From Yponomeuta sedellus (taxonomy: Eukaryota; Arthropoda; Insecta; Lepidoptera; Yponomeutidae), in NCBI GenBank assembly GCA_934045075.1, contig OW203731.1, positions 9,897,198-9,961,197 of the forward strand: 64,000 bases of DNA, given 5' to 3'. Shown here in pieces: positions 11,861 to 20,879 of this stretch; within the stretch, counting starts at the first letter, position 1, and each line of letters begins with the position of its first letter. Both the position numbers and the translations under genes were made by a program. Below the pieces are notes generated by a model. That model was not told where the DNA came from, did no database searches, and worked only from the letters and a program-made list of their open reading frames with translations.

Positions 11861-13450
11861 TATCATAATAAAGCATCACCTAAAACGATTGGATGTCGCT
11901 GCCTAATAAACGTCATAGGCAGTTAGTTTGACGGCTAGTTTTACCAGTGGGCGGCGACATACCTATACATGGGTTTATAGACTTATTTAGTCCCTCGAAG
12001 TATGGGCGGGACTAAATCAGTTACTTTCACCACTAGGCTAAGATGTACTGTTAAATGCTTACTTATTATGCTTATGCTTACAGCGGAGGGTTTCCGGGCT
12101 ATTTATGTTCATTCAAATCACTAGGTTTTGCGTTGCGAAGTCACTTCGAAGCCGGAAGGGAGGTAAAACGTAATCCGTGTAGCGGACGCGCGCTCCGGTG
12201 CACCCCTGCGAACTAACTTACTTTAGGTAGGTGTTTAAACCAGTAGCATAAAAGATTTCCCTGGCCTCAGTCTGTATTTGCATTGTATCATAGTGATAGG
12301 TGTATTTTCCTATGTTTGACTATGGAATAGCAAAGCCCCCTATTTTTGAAATAAAATACGCAAAAACATACTCATATTTATATTTAAACTTGTCACAGTT
12401 AATTAGTTATCATAATTATACATCGAATAATTCGCAGAGGATAACACAATGATTACTCGAGTAATTTATTTTACAAAATTACAATACGTTCTTCCTACCA
12501 AATAACGACAAGCCATGATGGTGCCTCCGTTTATTTTTTTATAGTGACGTCATCACATGAAGGCTTCGTACCTTCATGTTAATCTAGATCGCCAACAAAA
12601 TGTCTGTACTAGTATATGTACTGGTAATCAATCATTACAATAAAGTTTTACCACTATTTATAGGTTTAGATATTTAAGTTATAAAGCGTCGCTGACAATT
12701 GTGGGTGTTTTTCCATGTTTGTGATATCCTTGTCTGGTTACCACAGATTTTTCTAGTTTGGGACCTCAAGTATTGTGTGGAAGATATTATATAAAAACTG
12801 TTTGAAATAAATGTAAAAGTACGATTATTTTTAAGTCAATATATATGTACTCGTACAACCAAATATTCTATGAATATTTCAAGCGTGTATCTGTTGCAGT
12901 TATTAATATCGGGCAAAAATGGTCGCTGGGGGGTGCTTGCGCCATCAATGGTAAAAATTAAAAAACAAATTTTATAATACGTTTTTTTTACAAAACTAAG
13001 TAGTTAGCACCTGAGATTTAAAATAATTCGTTAGCAATTAACGTGCAACTTAGAAAAATTGTCCAAGATAAGAAAAAAATTATAATATTGCGAGGGTGCT
13101 TGTGATAAATAATAATAAAATGTATACGACTTCGAAAGCACTGTTTAGTTTAAATCTGTACATAGAAAACTGACGATAAGGTAGAGAATAAAGAGGAAAA
13201 AGCTAATTTGCAAGTAAGTACAACGGCAACGTAAAAAAAAAATATTGCCTATAAAAACAAAATGTTTACTTAAAGAATTTGAAAGTTAGTTTCAAAATTA
13301 TGCGGAGAAGAAGCTAGCAAAGAAACTTGACATTTTTTTAAACAGGCTTTCACTTAATTAACAGAGTTTTCAACTCATAGTTACATTACGAAAGACATAA
13401 TCGTCCTCGTCAGTTAAAGTTCTCGATAGTAGCGTTTCGTCAAAAGCTGA
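11861..13450. other. No gene seen
   Basis: AT-rich. The segment 13255-13400 is distantly homologous to 55610-55800 (ACTTAATTAACAGAGTTTT, CGTCCTC), which at the latter site is the 3' region of a LINE fragment, so it is probably an old LINE 3' UTR. Confidence 0.4.
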
Positions 13451-13454
13451 AGTC

Positions 13455-13575
13455 GTCGTCGTCAGGCTATACTAGTCCACTGCTGGACATAGCCCTCCCC
13501 TAAAGAGCGTCACGTTGTGCTATCATAGGGGGTAATGCCCATAATCCCCACGCTGGGCATGCGGGTTGGCGAAAG
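13455..13575 (+). repeat. CTGGACATAGCCCTCCCC dispersed repeat
   Basis: CTAGTCCACTGCTGGACATA followed by GCCCTCCCCTAA is an abundant insect retroelement tail. A second copy lies at 54595-54730. Confidence 0.6.
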
Positions 13576-13959
13576 CTGAAGTAGCAAGTGAAAATCCAAC
13601 AGAATCTAGAATGGATGAAATTATTTTAAATTTTGTTTTAAAAATATTAGGATTAATGAAATAGGACAGGAAATAAATGTTTGCACGTTACGAAGATTTT
13701 CCGTGTTTTTCAGTTCACGTACGAAATGCCTTCCTCTACAATATGCAATAAGTTTTAACAAACTTATGTTCCGGATTTATGATACAACAACTTGCGATTT
13801 TTTAAATTCAATTAGGTAATTTAATTTAAATTTAAAAATTTATGTACCATTGTTAGTAGTCTTTCTAGTATTCTATTTGGGTTGTTCCACTAATCCCCAT
13901 TGAAAATCCCCATTGATGGGGATTTGTATGTCGTCAAATAGGTTGCGTCGATCGCGGTT

Positions 13960-14090
13960 TTCAAATATCTATATCTATAACGACTTCATCGATTTTCATG
14001 ATTTTTTTTGTGTATACGAATATTTGATAAGTCTGAGGATAGGTTGTAGATTAATTAATATGATAAAACAACGTTTGCGGGGTCAGCTAG
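13960..14090 (+). mobile_element. Helitron 3' end, target of the LINE
   Basis: Ends TTTGCGGGGTCAGCTAG at 14090 followed by T. It is homologous to 9960-10058. The LINE target duplication starts only six bases after this terminus. Confidence 0.6.
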
Positions 14091-14095
14091 TTATT

Positions 14096-14107
14096 ACGAC
14101 GGTAACG
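14096..14107. repeat. LINE target-site duplication, left copy
   Basis: ACGACGGTAACG at 14096-14107 is repeated exactly at 19930-19941, flanking the LINE. Confidence 0.85.
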
Positions 14108-14466
14108 TAACGGTAGGGGTGTGATTGTGGTCGCCTCCTCGTGTGAGGGCACCTGCTTGCGTACTGGGTCCATCTCTGATGAGCCTGCTGCGGGAGCAGT
14201 GGCCCTCCTGGCACATCCTGGGCAACGGCCCCAACTCCGGGCTGAGGCGGGTGATTGAGCGCTTTTTAGCAGCACGTCTCCTGCCGAGGTCTGGATTTGG
14301 TGACGGCGAAGAACCACTCCCGAATCAGTGGCGGGATAACCACAAACCAGGTCTGTGTTGGCCTTGGGACCTAAATAACCCCAAAAAGTGCACCCGCGGC
14401 GTGTTGGGAAAGCGACGCGAGTAATATCCCCGCGCTTTTACATTTTTTCTGTAAAAAAAATGACAT

Positions 14467-16218
14467 ATGATGTCCGGCAAAAAAGATAATTTACCCCAGG
14501 AGGGTACCGGCCCCATAGGGGCAGGAGAATCCCTCCCCGGTGTCACTTCGGCACCGGGCAGCCCCTCGTATTCTGGGGGGGGCAACACCGGACTAATCTC
14601 CTTGGACGGCAGCACACCGGCACAGGCTGGAAGCGCCAGTTCAAGTGAGCTAACTCGCGTTAACACGTGGCAGGCGGTGACTAGCAAATTTGTTGCCAGG
14701 TCCAAGCGGGCCAGGAAAGCTAAGCCACCGCCTGCCCGTGTCGATGATAGGGACAACGGTCAGTTGCCGAGCGCCCTGTCTGCTGCTGAGGAAACTCAGC
14801 GCAGTCGGCTGCTGGTGACTGACAGTAACGACACCACTCATTTGCCGAGCGCCATGTCTGCTGCAGGGGAAACTCAGCGCAGTCGGGTGCCGGTGACTGA
14901 ACGTGGAAAAAGCGGCCAGTTGCAAAGCGCCTTGTCTGCTGCGGGGGAATCTCAGCGCAGTCGGCAGCTTGCAACTGGACGCAATAAAAACAAACGAAGA
15001 GGTCACCGTGGAGGGCGGTCGCCCCCTTGGAAGCGGGATAAGCTCCAGGGGGCCGCTGCCACCCACGCGAAATGCGCCACGACCGCTGTGGTGGCGACCA
15101 CGCATGGGCAGCCGAAGGTTCCCGCGCGATGCGCCCATAGTGCGGGGGCAACCCCGCACGCTGGGTTCCAGCGCGTGGAAACTGGGTGCGCCATCACTGC
15201 GGGGTCTCTACCGCGCGATCAGCAGCAGACCAATTCGGTAGCACAACGCTCGGCGACGGCAGGTCAGAGGCCCCGACACGCTGCTCCGGAAACTCCGGTA
15301 AAACGTGGCAGGGCTGATGTAACGCTGTCACCGGCCGTTACTAACAAGCGGCGCAGGCTAGAGGGTCAGGGGAAAGGAAAGGCGCTCGGCTACGCGGGGG
15401 TGATTAACTCTCATCTACGCGTGGCCGTGACCACCGTTCCCCCCACCGATTTAACAAGCGAGCAAGCGGACGAGCTCAAAGAGACTCTGGAAAGAGTCAC
15501 TTCTGACGCAATCTTGGCGTCGTGTCTGGCCGGTGACGGCGCCCAACCGCTCAGGTTTCACGGGAAACCTCACCTGGGTGAGGGGGTGCTGAAAATTTGG
15601 TGCGGAGACGACGCCACGCTTGCTTGGCTTAAGGACACAGTAGCCAGCATAGCGTGCCCGATCCAGAACTGTGATCTGACTGTCATCGCACAGTCAGAAA
15701 TCACAAAGATGGTAAAGGCCGGTATGCTGCTACCCACAACAGTCGTGACAGAGATGGATAAGATTCGCCAGATTCTTATCCATCAAAATCCCGAATATAA
15801 TATCCAGCGGTGGAGGCCCTACCGAATAGAGATTCAGGAGGGCAAGGGCATCTTCCTCTTTCTGGGCATTCCAGAGGAGGAGGTGCCCTGCCTTCTGGAA
15901 CGGGACCGGAGGGTCGCTTATATCATGGGGAGTGCGTACGTAAAGTTCTTCACTCCCTCGGGTCTGAGCGACGCTCCGTTCGTGCCGGAGTCTCTGTGCG
16001 CGCGGGTATCCACCGAGGATAACGAAACAAGGGACGATGAGGCCGCGCCCGATGGCGATGACGTTGATGGAGTCCCGACTCCAGCCGACGAGCCGTCGAG
16101 AGCGGCCCCCTCGTCCTATTCGCCAACAGTCGCTGGTATGTCCATCAGCGACGACGACGACAACCAGTCTGACGACATGGACTGGCTGCTGCGTGTGGGG
16201 GAGACACTGTCGGAGTAG
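14467..16218 (+). CDS. LINE ORF1 protein (DUF4780-like)
   Basis: 583 residues, the presumed RNA-binding partner of ORF2. The N-terminal half is low-complexity and basic (SKRARKAK near residue 78; a K/R-rich stretch near 175) and holds three tandem ~26-residue repeats around residues 98-175, each centred on SALSAA-ETQRSR or a variant. Residues ~310-500 form a globular region with features I associate with DUF4780: HLRVAVTTVPP, LTSEQADEL, LKIWCGDDATLAWL, IHQNPEYNIQRWRPYRIE and GIFLFLGIPEE. The C-terminus is very acidic. I see no CCHC knuckles, which many I- and R1-group ORF1 proteins carry. Two ATGs are adjacent (14467, 14470), so the start is uncertain by one residue. The stop TAG lies two bases before the ORF2 ATG. 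Confidence 0.85.
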   Translation: MMSGKKDNLPQEGTGPIGAGESLPGVTSAPGSPSYSGGGNTGLISLDGSTPAQAGSASSSELTRVNTWQAVTSKFVARSKRARKAKPPPARVDDRDNGQLPSALSAAEETQRSRLLVTDSNDTTHLPSAMSAAGETQRSRVPVTERGKSGQLQSALSAAGESQRSRQLATGRNKNKRRGHRGGRSPPWKRDKLQGAAATHAKCATTAVVATTHGQPKVPARCAHSAGATPHAGFQRVETGCAITAGSLPRDQQQTNSVAQRSATAGQRPRHAAPETPVKRGRADVTLSPAVTNKRRRLEGQGKGKALGYAGVINSHLRVAVTTVPPTDLTSEQADELKETLERVTSDAILASCLAGDGAQPLRFHGKPHLGEGVLKIWCGDDATLAWLKDTVASIACPIQNCDLTVIAQSEITKMVKAGMLLPTTVVTEMDKIRQILIHQNPEYNIQRWRPYRIEIQEGKGIFLFLGIPEEEVPCLLERDRRVAYIMGSAYVKFFTPSGLSDAPFVPESLCARVSTEDNETRDDEAAPDGDDVDGVPTPADEPSRAAPSSYSPTVAGMSISDDDDNQSDDMDWLLRVGETLSE

Positions 16219-16220
16219 CC

Positions 16221-19200
16221 ATGGCTCCGCCACACGTAGTAGCTACAGTCGATGTTGTCCAAACAAACCTCCAGCATAAGCAAATCGCTTCAGCCACCTT
16301 ACGTAGCCTGCTGGAGGTTAAAACTAACACCATAGCTCTCATCCAGGAGCCTTGGGTAAGGGGTGGTAGAATCTGTGGACTCAATAACCCGAGAGGTAAG
16401 CTAATGGTCGATACGACGATAGCCAACCCAAGGGCGTGTATTTACATGCCCAACTGCATACAAGCTACGCTACTCACACAATTCTGTTCCAGAGATCTCG
16501 CAGCTGTGAGACTCCTTAATGGAAGGGACGACCAAACTATGCTTGTCTTAGCATCCGTGTACATGCCAGGAGATGAGACCGTACCAGCCAAAGAGGTGGC
16601 TGACCTGGCGGTGTACTGCGCAGACCATAGCTGGGAGCTGATCATATCGGCCGATTGCAACGCACACCATCCTCTGTGGGGAAGTCCCAAAGCCAACCCA
16701 AGGGGAGAGGACCTCATAGAGTTTTTGATGACTACGAATCTCCTCATAGCCAACAAAGGTAACCAGCCCACTTTTATTAACAGCAGGTACCAAACTGTCA
16801 TAGATATCACTCTTGTGTCAGTAGGAGCGATGGACATGGTTTCCAACTGGCACGTCTCCGACGAACCCTCACTTTCCGACCACAGACGTGTTAGGTACAC
16901 CATACAGGCACAAACACAACCGCCACAACCGTGGCGAAACCCTCGCAAAACGGACGTCTCTAGATTTCAGAACGTTTTAAAGTCGAAGTGGTCAGCTCTT
17001 CAACTAAAAGACGCGACTTCTAGTACCTCCAATATAGATCACAACGTAGAAACATTAACAACCTGCTTACAGGAGACATACCAACAGACCTGCCCACTAA
17101 CGTACCCCAAGGAACCTCCTGGTAGCCACTGGTGGGGCAAGGACCTAGAAAGAACAAGATGCAAGCTAAGGCAAGCCTTTAATCACGCTAAAAACACCAG
17201 GAAGGATTCTGACTGGGACATATACAAAGATCTACAATACGATTACAAAAAGAAAATCCGCTACTACCAAACTAGCTCATGGCGGCGTTTCTGTGAAAAA
17301 ATCGAGTCAACAAAGGAGACAGCAAGAATTAAAACACTTCTGTCAACAAACAAAAACAGAGGACTCGGCTCACTGAAGAAATCGGACGGCACATACACAA
17401 CCTCCGACGAAGAAATAAGCGAACTGCTACTACATACTCACTTCCCAGATTGTATGATCATGGACAAACAACAATGGGAAGAGCCCTTCGAACGATCGCC
17501 AGCTGATATTGACTGGGCCGTATCAAACACGGTCATTACCGAAGATAAAGTACAATGGGCCGTAAAAAGCTTCCTGCCTTACAAATCCTCTGGAATAGAC
17601 GAAATTTTTCCGGCACTCCTACAATGGGGAATTAACACAATACTGCCACAGCTAGTGTGTATCTTTCAATCCTGCCTGGCACACCAGTACATTCCCCACT
17701 CATGGCGGGAAGTCAAAGTAGTCTTTTTACCAAAGGCTGGAAAAGGAGACTATACACAGGCAAAATCCTATAGGCCTATCAGCCTCACATCGTTTCTCTT
17801 AAAAACGCTGGAGAGACTAACGGACAGGCACATAAGAGAAGGAGCCCTAAAAACAAAACCTTTACATCCTCAACAACATGCCTATAGAAATGGCAGATCA
17901 ACAGACTCAGCTCTGCATACTGTCGTTAGAACCATAGAAAAGGGCCTCTCAGATAAACATATGGTCTTAGGAGCCTTTATTGACATAGAAGGTGCTTTCG
18001 ACAAAACAACTTTCAGTAGTATCAACCAAGCGCTGGTGAAACGAGGAGTGCAGCCAACCATCACGGGCTGGATAGACAACCTCCTGCGTCAAAGAGCCAT
18101 AACGCTTAAGGTAAACAGCACTACGAGGGCAATAGTGGCCAGAGGCTGCCCTCAAGGGGGAGTTCTATCGCCACTTCTATGGAACCTAGTAGTTGACGGC
18201 TTAATCAGACGCCTTGATGAATGTGGTTTCTGGATAATAGGCTACGCCGACGATATAACAATCCTGACGATAGGTAAATCCGAGGATATTCTATACAGTC
18301 TAATGAGAACGGCGTTTGGCATAGTAGAGCGATGGTGCAAGACTCATCAACTAACCGCCAACCCGACTAAAACGGAATTAGTACTTTTTACAAACAAACG
18401 TAACCCAAAAACACAAAACCTACCAAAGTTTTTCGGAACAACGCTAACCCTGTCACCAACAGTTAAATATCTCGGTGTGACGCTAGATAGCAAGCTAAAC
18501 TGGAGCTCGCACCTACAGAATATCGTTAACAAGGCCCAGATGACCTTCTGGCAATGCCGCGGCCTCATAGGAAAACAGTGGGGTCTACGCCCGTCACTTA
18601 TGATGTGGTTATACACTTCGGTGATAAGACCCGCTATAACTTATGGCGCCGTTGTATGGTGGACCAGAACAAAACAGAAAATAGCAGTACTTCAATTACA
18701 GAGGCTACAACGACTGGCATGCCTCGCAGTAGCTGGGTGCATGAAGACAACACCGACTACTGCCCTGGAAGCCCTGTTGAACCTCAGACCTCTACACTTG
18801 CACGTTCAACAAGAAGCAGCCAGTGCTGCCCTACGGCTTCGGACAACCGGTATATGGAAACAAAACAGCTACACCCCACACACACAAATCCTAGCAGCCG
18901 CTGTTTCGGACCAGCCTATGATAGAAGCGGTGTGCGACAGAATACCAAACACTTATATTTTCGACAAAAAATATAAGGTACAACTGCAAGAGGAGCCTAC
19001 CGACTACTCGGGAATACACGAAGTCAGAGTGTACACGGACGGCTCCAAAACTGAAACAGGAACGGGCGCAGGAGCCTTTTCCAACGAACTAAATCTAAAA
19101 ATATCTACAACCCTTGGCAACCTGAATACAATCTTTCAGGCAGAATGCATCGGTATAACAAGAGCTGTCGCGCTGTTGAACACAAGAGATGCGAAGGCTT

Positions 19201-19850
19201 ACGCAATACGCATAATCTCGGACAGCGCCTCAGTCCTACAAGCACTCAACAGCAATCTTACAAACAACAGCTTGATACTAGAGTGTCACCATGAATTGGA
19301 AAAACTGTCAACAAATAACAGAGTCACTTTACAATGGATAAAGGGTCATAGCGGCTCCCTGGGCAATGATGCCGCAGATGAACTCGCTAAAAGAGGCTCG
19401 GAAACCACAGTGGAAGGACCCGAACCCCTGCTCCCACTCCCATACAACCAGTTTAGAAAATGGTTGAGGTCGCGAACAGAAAGCCAGCATGCTGAACTTT
19501 GGAGAACAGAAACCAAATGTAGACAAGCCAGGGAGGCCTTACCAACAATCTCGAAACGTCTTTCACGTAGCCTGCTGCGTCTGAGAAGAGAAAATCTGCG
19601 CAAAGCTGTGGCAATCTTAACAGGCCACTGCTCACTGAACAGACATCTCTACAACATGGGTCTAACCGACAGCCCGCTTTGCCGGGGATGCCTCAAAGAA
19701 GAGGAAACACCCGCCCACGTGACCATTCACTGCGAAGGCGTGGAAAAGCAACGGACCGCCATCATTGGGAAGCCGGGGTCCCTTCAGGAAGCCTGCAGTG
19801 ACATCGGAGCACTGCTGGCTTTCTGGAAAGAGATAGGCTGGCTGGAGTAA
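16221..19850 (+). CDS. LINE ORF2: endonuclease, reverse transcriptase, RNase H
   Basis: 1209 residues without interruption. Endonuclease: TNLQHKQIA near the start, IQEPWVRGG (catalytic Glu), SADCNAHHPLWGS and SDHR at residue 219. Reverse transcriptase: YRPISLTSFLLKTLERL near 517, GCPQGGVLSPLLWNL near 640 and the catalytic YADD at 675-678. RNase H: YTDGSK (Asp940), FQAECIGI (Glu), ISDSASVLQAL (Asp) and WIKGHSGSLGNDAADELAK. A C-terminal CRGC-x8-HVTIHC knuckle starts at residue 1154. All expected catalytic residues are visible, so the enzyme could be active. Its ATG follows the ORF1 stop by two bases in a good context (GCCATGG), which fits stop-and-restart translation. Confidence 0.95.
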   Translation: MAPPHVVATVDVVQTNLQHKQIASATLRSLLEVKTNTIALIQEPWVRGGRICGLNNPRGKLMVDTTIANPRACIYMPNCIQATLLTQFCSRDLAAVRLLNGRDDQTMLVLASVYMPGDETVPAKEVADLAVYCADHSWELIISADCNAHHPLWGSPKANPRGEDLIEFLMTTNLLIANKGNQPTFINSRYQTVIDITLVSVGAMDMVSNWHVSDEPSLSDHRRVRYTIQAQTQPPQPWRNPRKTDVSRFQNVLKSKWSALQLKDATSSTSNIDHNVETLTTCLQETYQQTCPLTYPKEPPGSHWWGKDLERTRCKLRQAFNHAKNTRKDSDWDIYKDLQYDYKKKIRYYQTSSWRRFCEKIESTKETARIKTLLSTNKNRGLGSLKKSDGTYTTSDEEISELLLHTHFPDCMIMDKQQWEEPFERSPADIDWAVSNTVITEDKVQWAVKSFLPYKSSGIDEIFPALLQWGINTILPQLVCIFQSCLAHQYIPHSWREVKVVFLPKAGKGDYTQAKSYRPISLTSFLLKTLERLTDRHIREGALKTKPLHPQQHAYRNGRSTDSALHTVVRTIEKGLSDKHMVLGAFIDIEGAFDKTTFSSINQALVKRGVQPTITGWIDNLLRQRAITLKVNSTTRAIVARGCPQGGVLSPLLWNLVVDGLIRRLDECGFWIIGYADDITILTIGKSEDILYSLMRTAFGIVERWCKTHQLTANPTKTELVLFTNKRNPKTQNLPKFFGTTLTLSPTVKYLGVTLDSKLNWSSHLQNIVNKAQMTFWQCRGLIGKQWGLRPSLMMWLYTSVIRPAITYGAVVWWTRTKQKIAVLQLQRLQRLACLAVAGCMKTTPTTALEALLNLRPLHLHVQQEAASAALRLRTTGIWKQNSYTPHTQILAAAVSDQPMIEAVCDRIPNTYIFDKKYKVQLQEEPTDYSGIHEVRVYTDGSKTETGTGAGAFSNELNLKISTTLGNLNTIFQAECIGITRAVALLNTRDAKAYAIRIISDSASVLQALNSNLTNNSLILECHHELEKLSTNNRVTLQWIKGHSGSLGNDAADELAKRGSETTVEGPEPLLPLPYNQFRKWLRSRTESQHAELWRTETKCRQAREALPTISKRLSRSLLRLRRENLRKAVAILTGHCSLNRHLYNMGLTDSPLCRGCLKEEETPAHVTIHCEGVEKQRTAIIGKPGSLQEACSDIGALLAFWKEIGWLE

Positions 19851-19929
19851 ACGAACAGCTCCACTACGTACAATGGCCCAATCATGAGGCTAAGTGCGGA
19901 AATCTCAGGTCTAACTAACTAACTAACTA
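19851..19929 (+). repeat. LINE 3' UTR and CTAA tail
   Basis: Contains GCTAAGTGCGGAAATCTCAG then GTCT and CTAA repeats. The same 3' sequence ends the SINEs at 37070-37240 and 45245-45490. Confidence 0.8.
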
Positions 19930-19941
19930 ACGACGGTAACG
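19930..19941. repeat. LINE target-site duplication, right copy
   Basis: Exact repeat of 14096-14107. Confidence 0.85.
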
Positions 19942-19970
19942 AGGTATGTTGCGGAACAGAGTTTATTGTT

Positions 19971-20131
19971 TAAAAACCTATTTAGAGGCTAAAAATTCCA
20001 CCCATACCGGGATTCGAACCCGCGACCTCTGGCTATCCGTGCCAGCGCTCTTACCAACTGAGCCAATGGGCGACTTACCGGCATCAATGAAATTTCGAAC
20101 CTCTTTACAACAGCATTAAAAATAATATAGT
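19971..20131 (-). repeat. tRNA-derived SINE (outer copy of nested pair)
   Basis: The minus strand reads a tRNA-like head at 20078-19998 (GCCCATTGGCTCAGTTGG, anticodon-arm stem CTGGC/GCCAG, B-box GGGTTCGAATCCC), then AATTTTTAGCCTCTAAATAG. The loop lacks U33 and the acceptor stem is weak, so it is a SINE, not a tRNA gene. The 13-bp AGAGTTTATTGTT at 19958-19970 and 20432-20444 fits as its target duplication. Confidence 0.65.
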
Positions 20132-20415
20132 CATGTGGGTACAGCGATATCATTCCGATGTAAAAACCTAACTGCAAAGTAGGTACTCGGGGCTGCAAGT
20201 GATGCAAATTACTTCAGCTAGATGTCACTGCCTGTACGTAATACAGAGAATGTTGTAAAGAGGTTCGAAATTCCACTGATGCCGGTGAGTCACCCATTAG
20301 CTCAGTTGGTAAGAGCGCTAGCACAGATAGCCAGAGGTCGCGGGTTCGAATCCCAGCATGGGTGGAATTTTTAGCCTCTAAATAGGTTTTTAAATTGTCC
20401 TTAGCACGGGTTAGT
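20131..20415 (+). repeat. tRNA-derived SINE (inner copy, opposite orientation)
   Basis: The same tRNA-like head on the plus strand (20290-20367) with ~120 bp of extra 5' sequence and the tail ATTGTCCTTAGCACGGG. It is flanked by an exact 18-bp direct repeat, GCATTAAAAATAATATAG, at 20113-20130 and 20416-20433. Its 142-bp segment 20251-20392 is the reverse complement of 19971-20112, forming a long inverted repeat. Confidence 0.65.
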
Positions 20416-20452
20416 GCATTAAAAATAATATAGAGTTTATTGTTATTAATCT

Positions 20453-20825
20453 GTGAAGCGCTCGCGGCCTAGGCGAACCGAGTGATTGGAATCAATCACT
20501 TGAGTTAAGCAACAGCAGGCGCGGTCAGGTACAGGATGACCGTCCCGTGAATACCGCTAGTGGCATTTTTCCGAGCGCTTCCGTGCTTCGCAAGGCACGT
20601 TAAGCCGTGGCGCCGGCTGTTATGTAATGGCAGTCGTTAAGCCATGTCAGAGGCCTTATGGGCGGCTTGATAACTTCTGACAGTAAGGCCCGCCACTGTC
20701 GTACAAACCTCCACCAACCCGGACTTGGCCCCCGTGGTGGAGCATGGCCTAACCTTCCTGCGATGCAGGAAGAGACTCGTGCCCCAGCATACAGACATAC
20801 AAGGGTTGATAACGAATCTGTGATT
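20453..20825 (+). repeat. 5S rRNA-like SINE
   Basis: GTTAAGCAACAGCAGGCGCGGTCAGG...GGATG..TGACCG resembles the 3' half of insect 5S rRNA, where GTTAAGCAAC and GGATGGGTGACCG are internal promoter blocks. It continues with CAAGGCACGTTAAGCCG, GGGCGGCTTGATAACTTC and CCAACCCGGACTTGGCCCCC, and ends near ACATACAAGGGTTGAT. Other copies are at 40690-41035 (minus), 51250-51580, 52215-52325 (partial) and 23960-24040 (tail). Confidence 0.7.
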
Positions 20826-20879
20826 AATCAACTTTACGAAGTACATCGAACTGTCAGAGTGAACGATGAATTGTAGTTC

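Larger units (their letters stand above)
14108..19929 (+). mobile_element. Full-length non-LTR retrotransposon (I/LOA-like)
   Basis: A 5.8-kb element between exact 12-bp target duplications, with a 359-bp GC-rich 5' UTR (14108-14466), two intact ORFs two bases apart, a short 3' UTR and a tail of about five CTAA units (19911-19929). ORF2 order is APE-type endonuclease, reverse transcriptase, RNase H, CCHC knuckle. RNase H plus APE endonuclease points to the I supergroup (I, LOA and relatives) rather than R1 or jockey, which usually lack RNase H; the exact clade needs a tree. Intact ORFs and perfect duplications suggest a young insertion. Confidence 0.9.

Noticed and set aside
14125..14424. Extra 99-codon ORF before LINE ORF1
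   Set aside because: It lies in the GC-rich 5' UTR, has no domain, and open frames of this size are expected by chance at that composition.
14650..16233. Long minus-strand frames opposite LINE ORF1
   Set aside because: Shadow frames of the GC-rich ORF1 without domain features.
20290..20367. tRNA gene (also 19998-20078, 45412-45490, 43770-43845, 57905-57988)
   Set aside because: tRNA-like heads with poor acceptor stems or missing U33, each followed by SINE bodies or tails and present in several diverged copies.
20510..20570. 5S rRNA gene
   Set aside because: Only the 3' half resembles 5S rRNA and it is embedded in a longer dispersed repeat.
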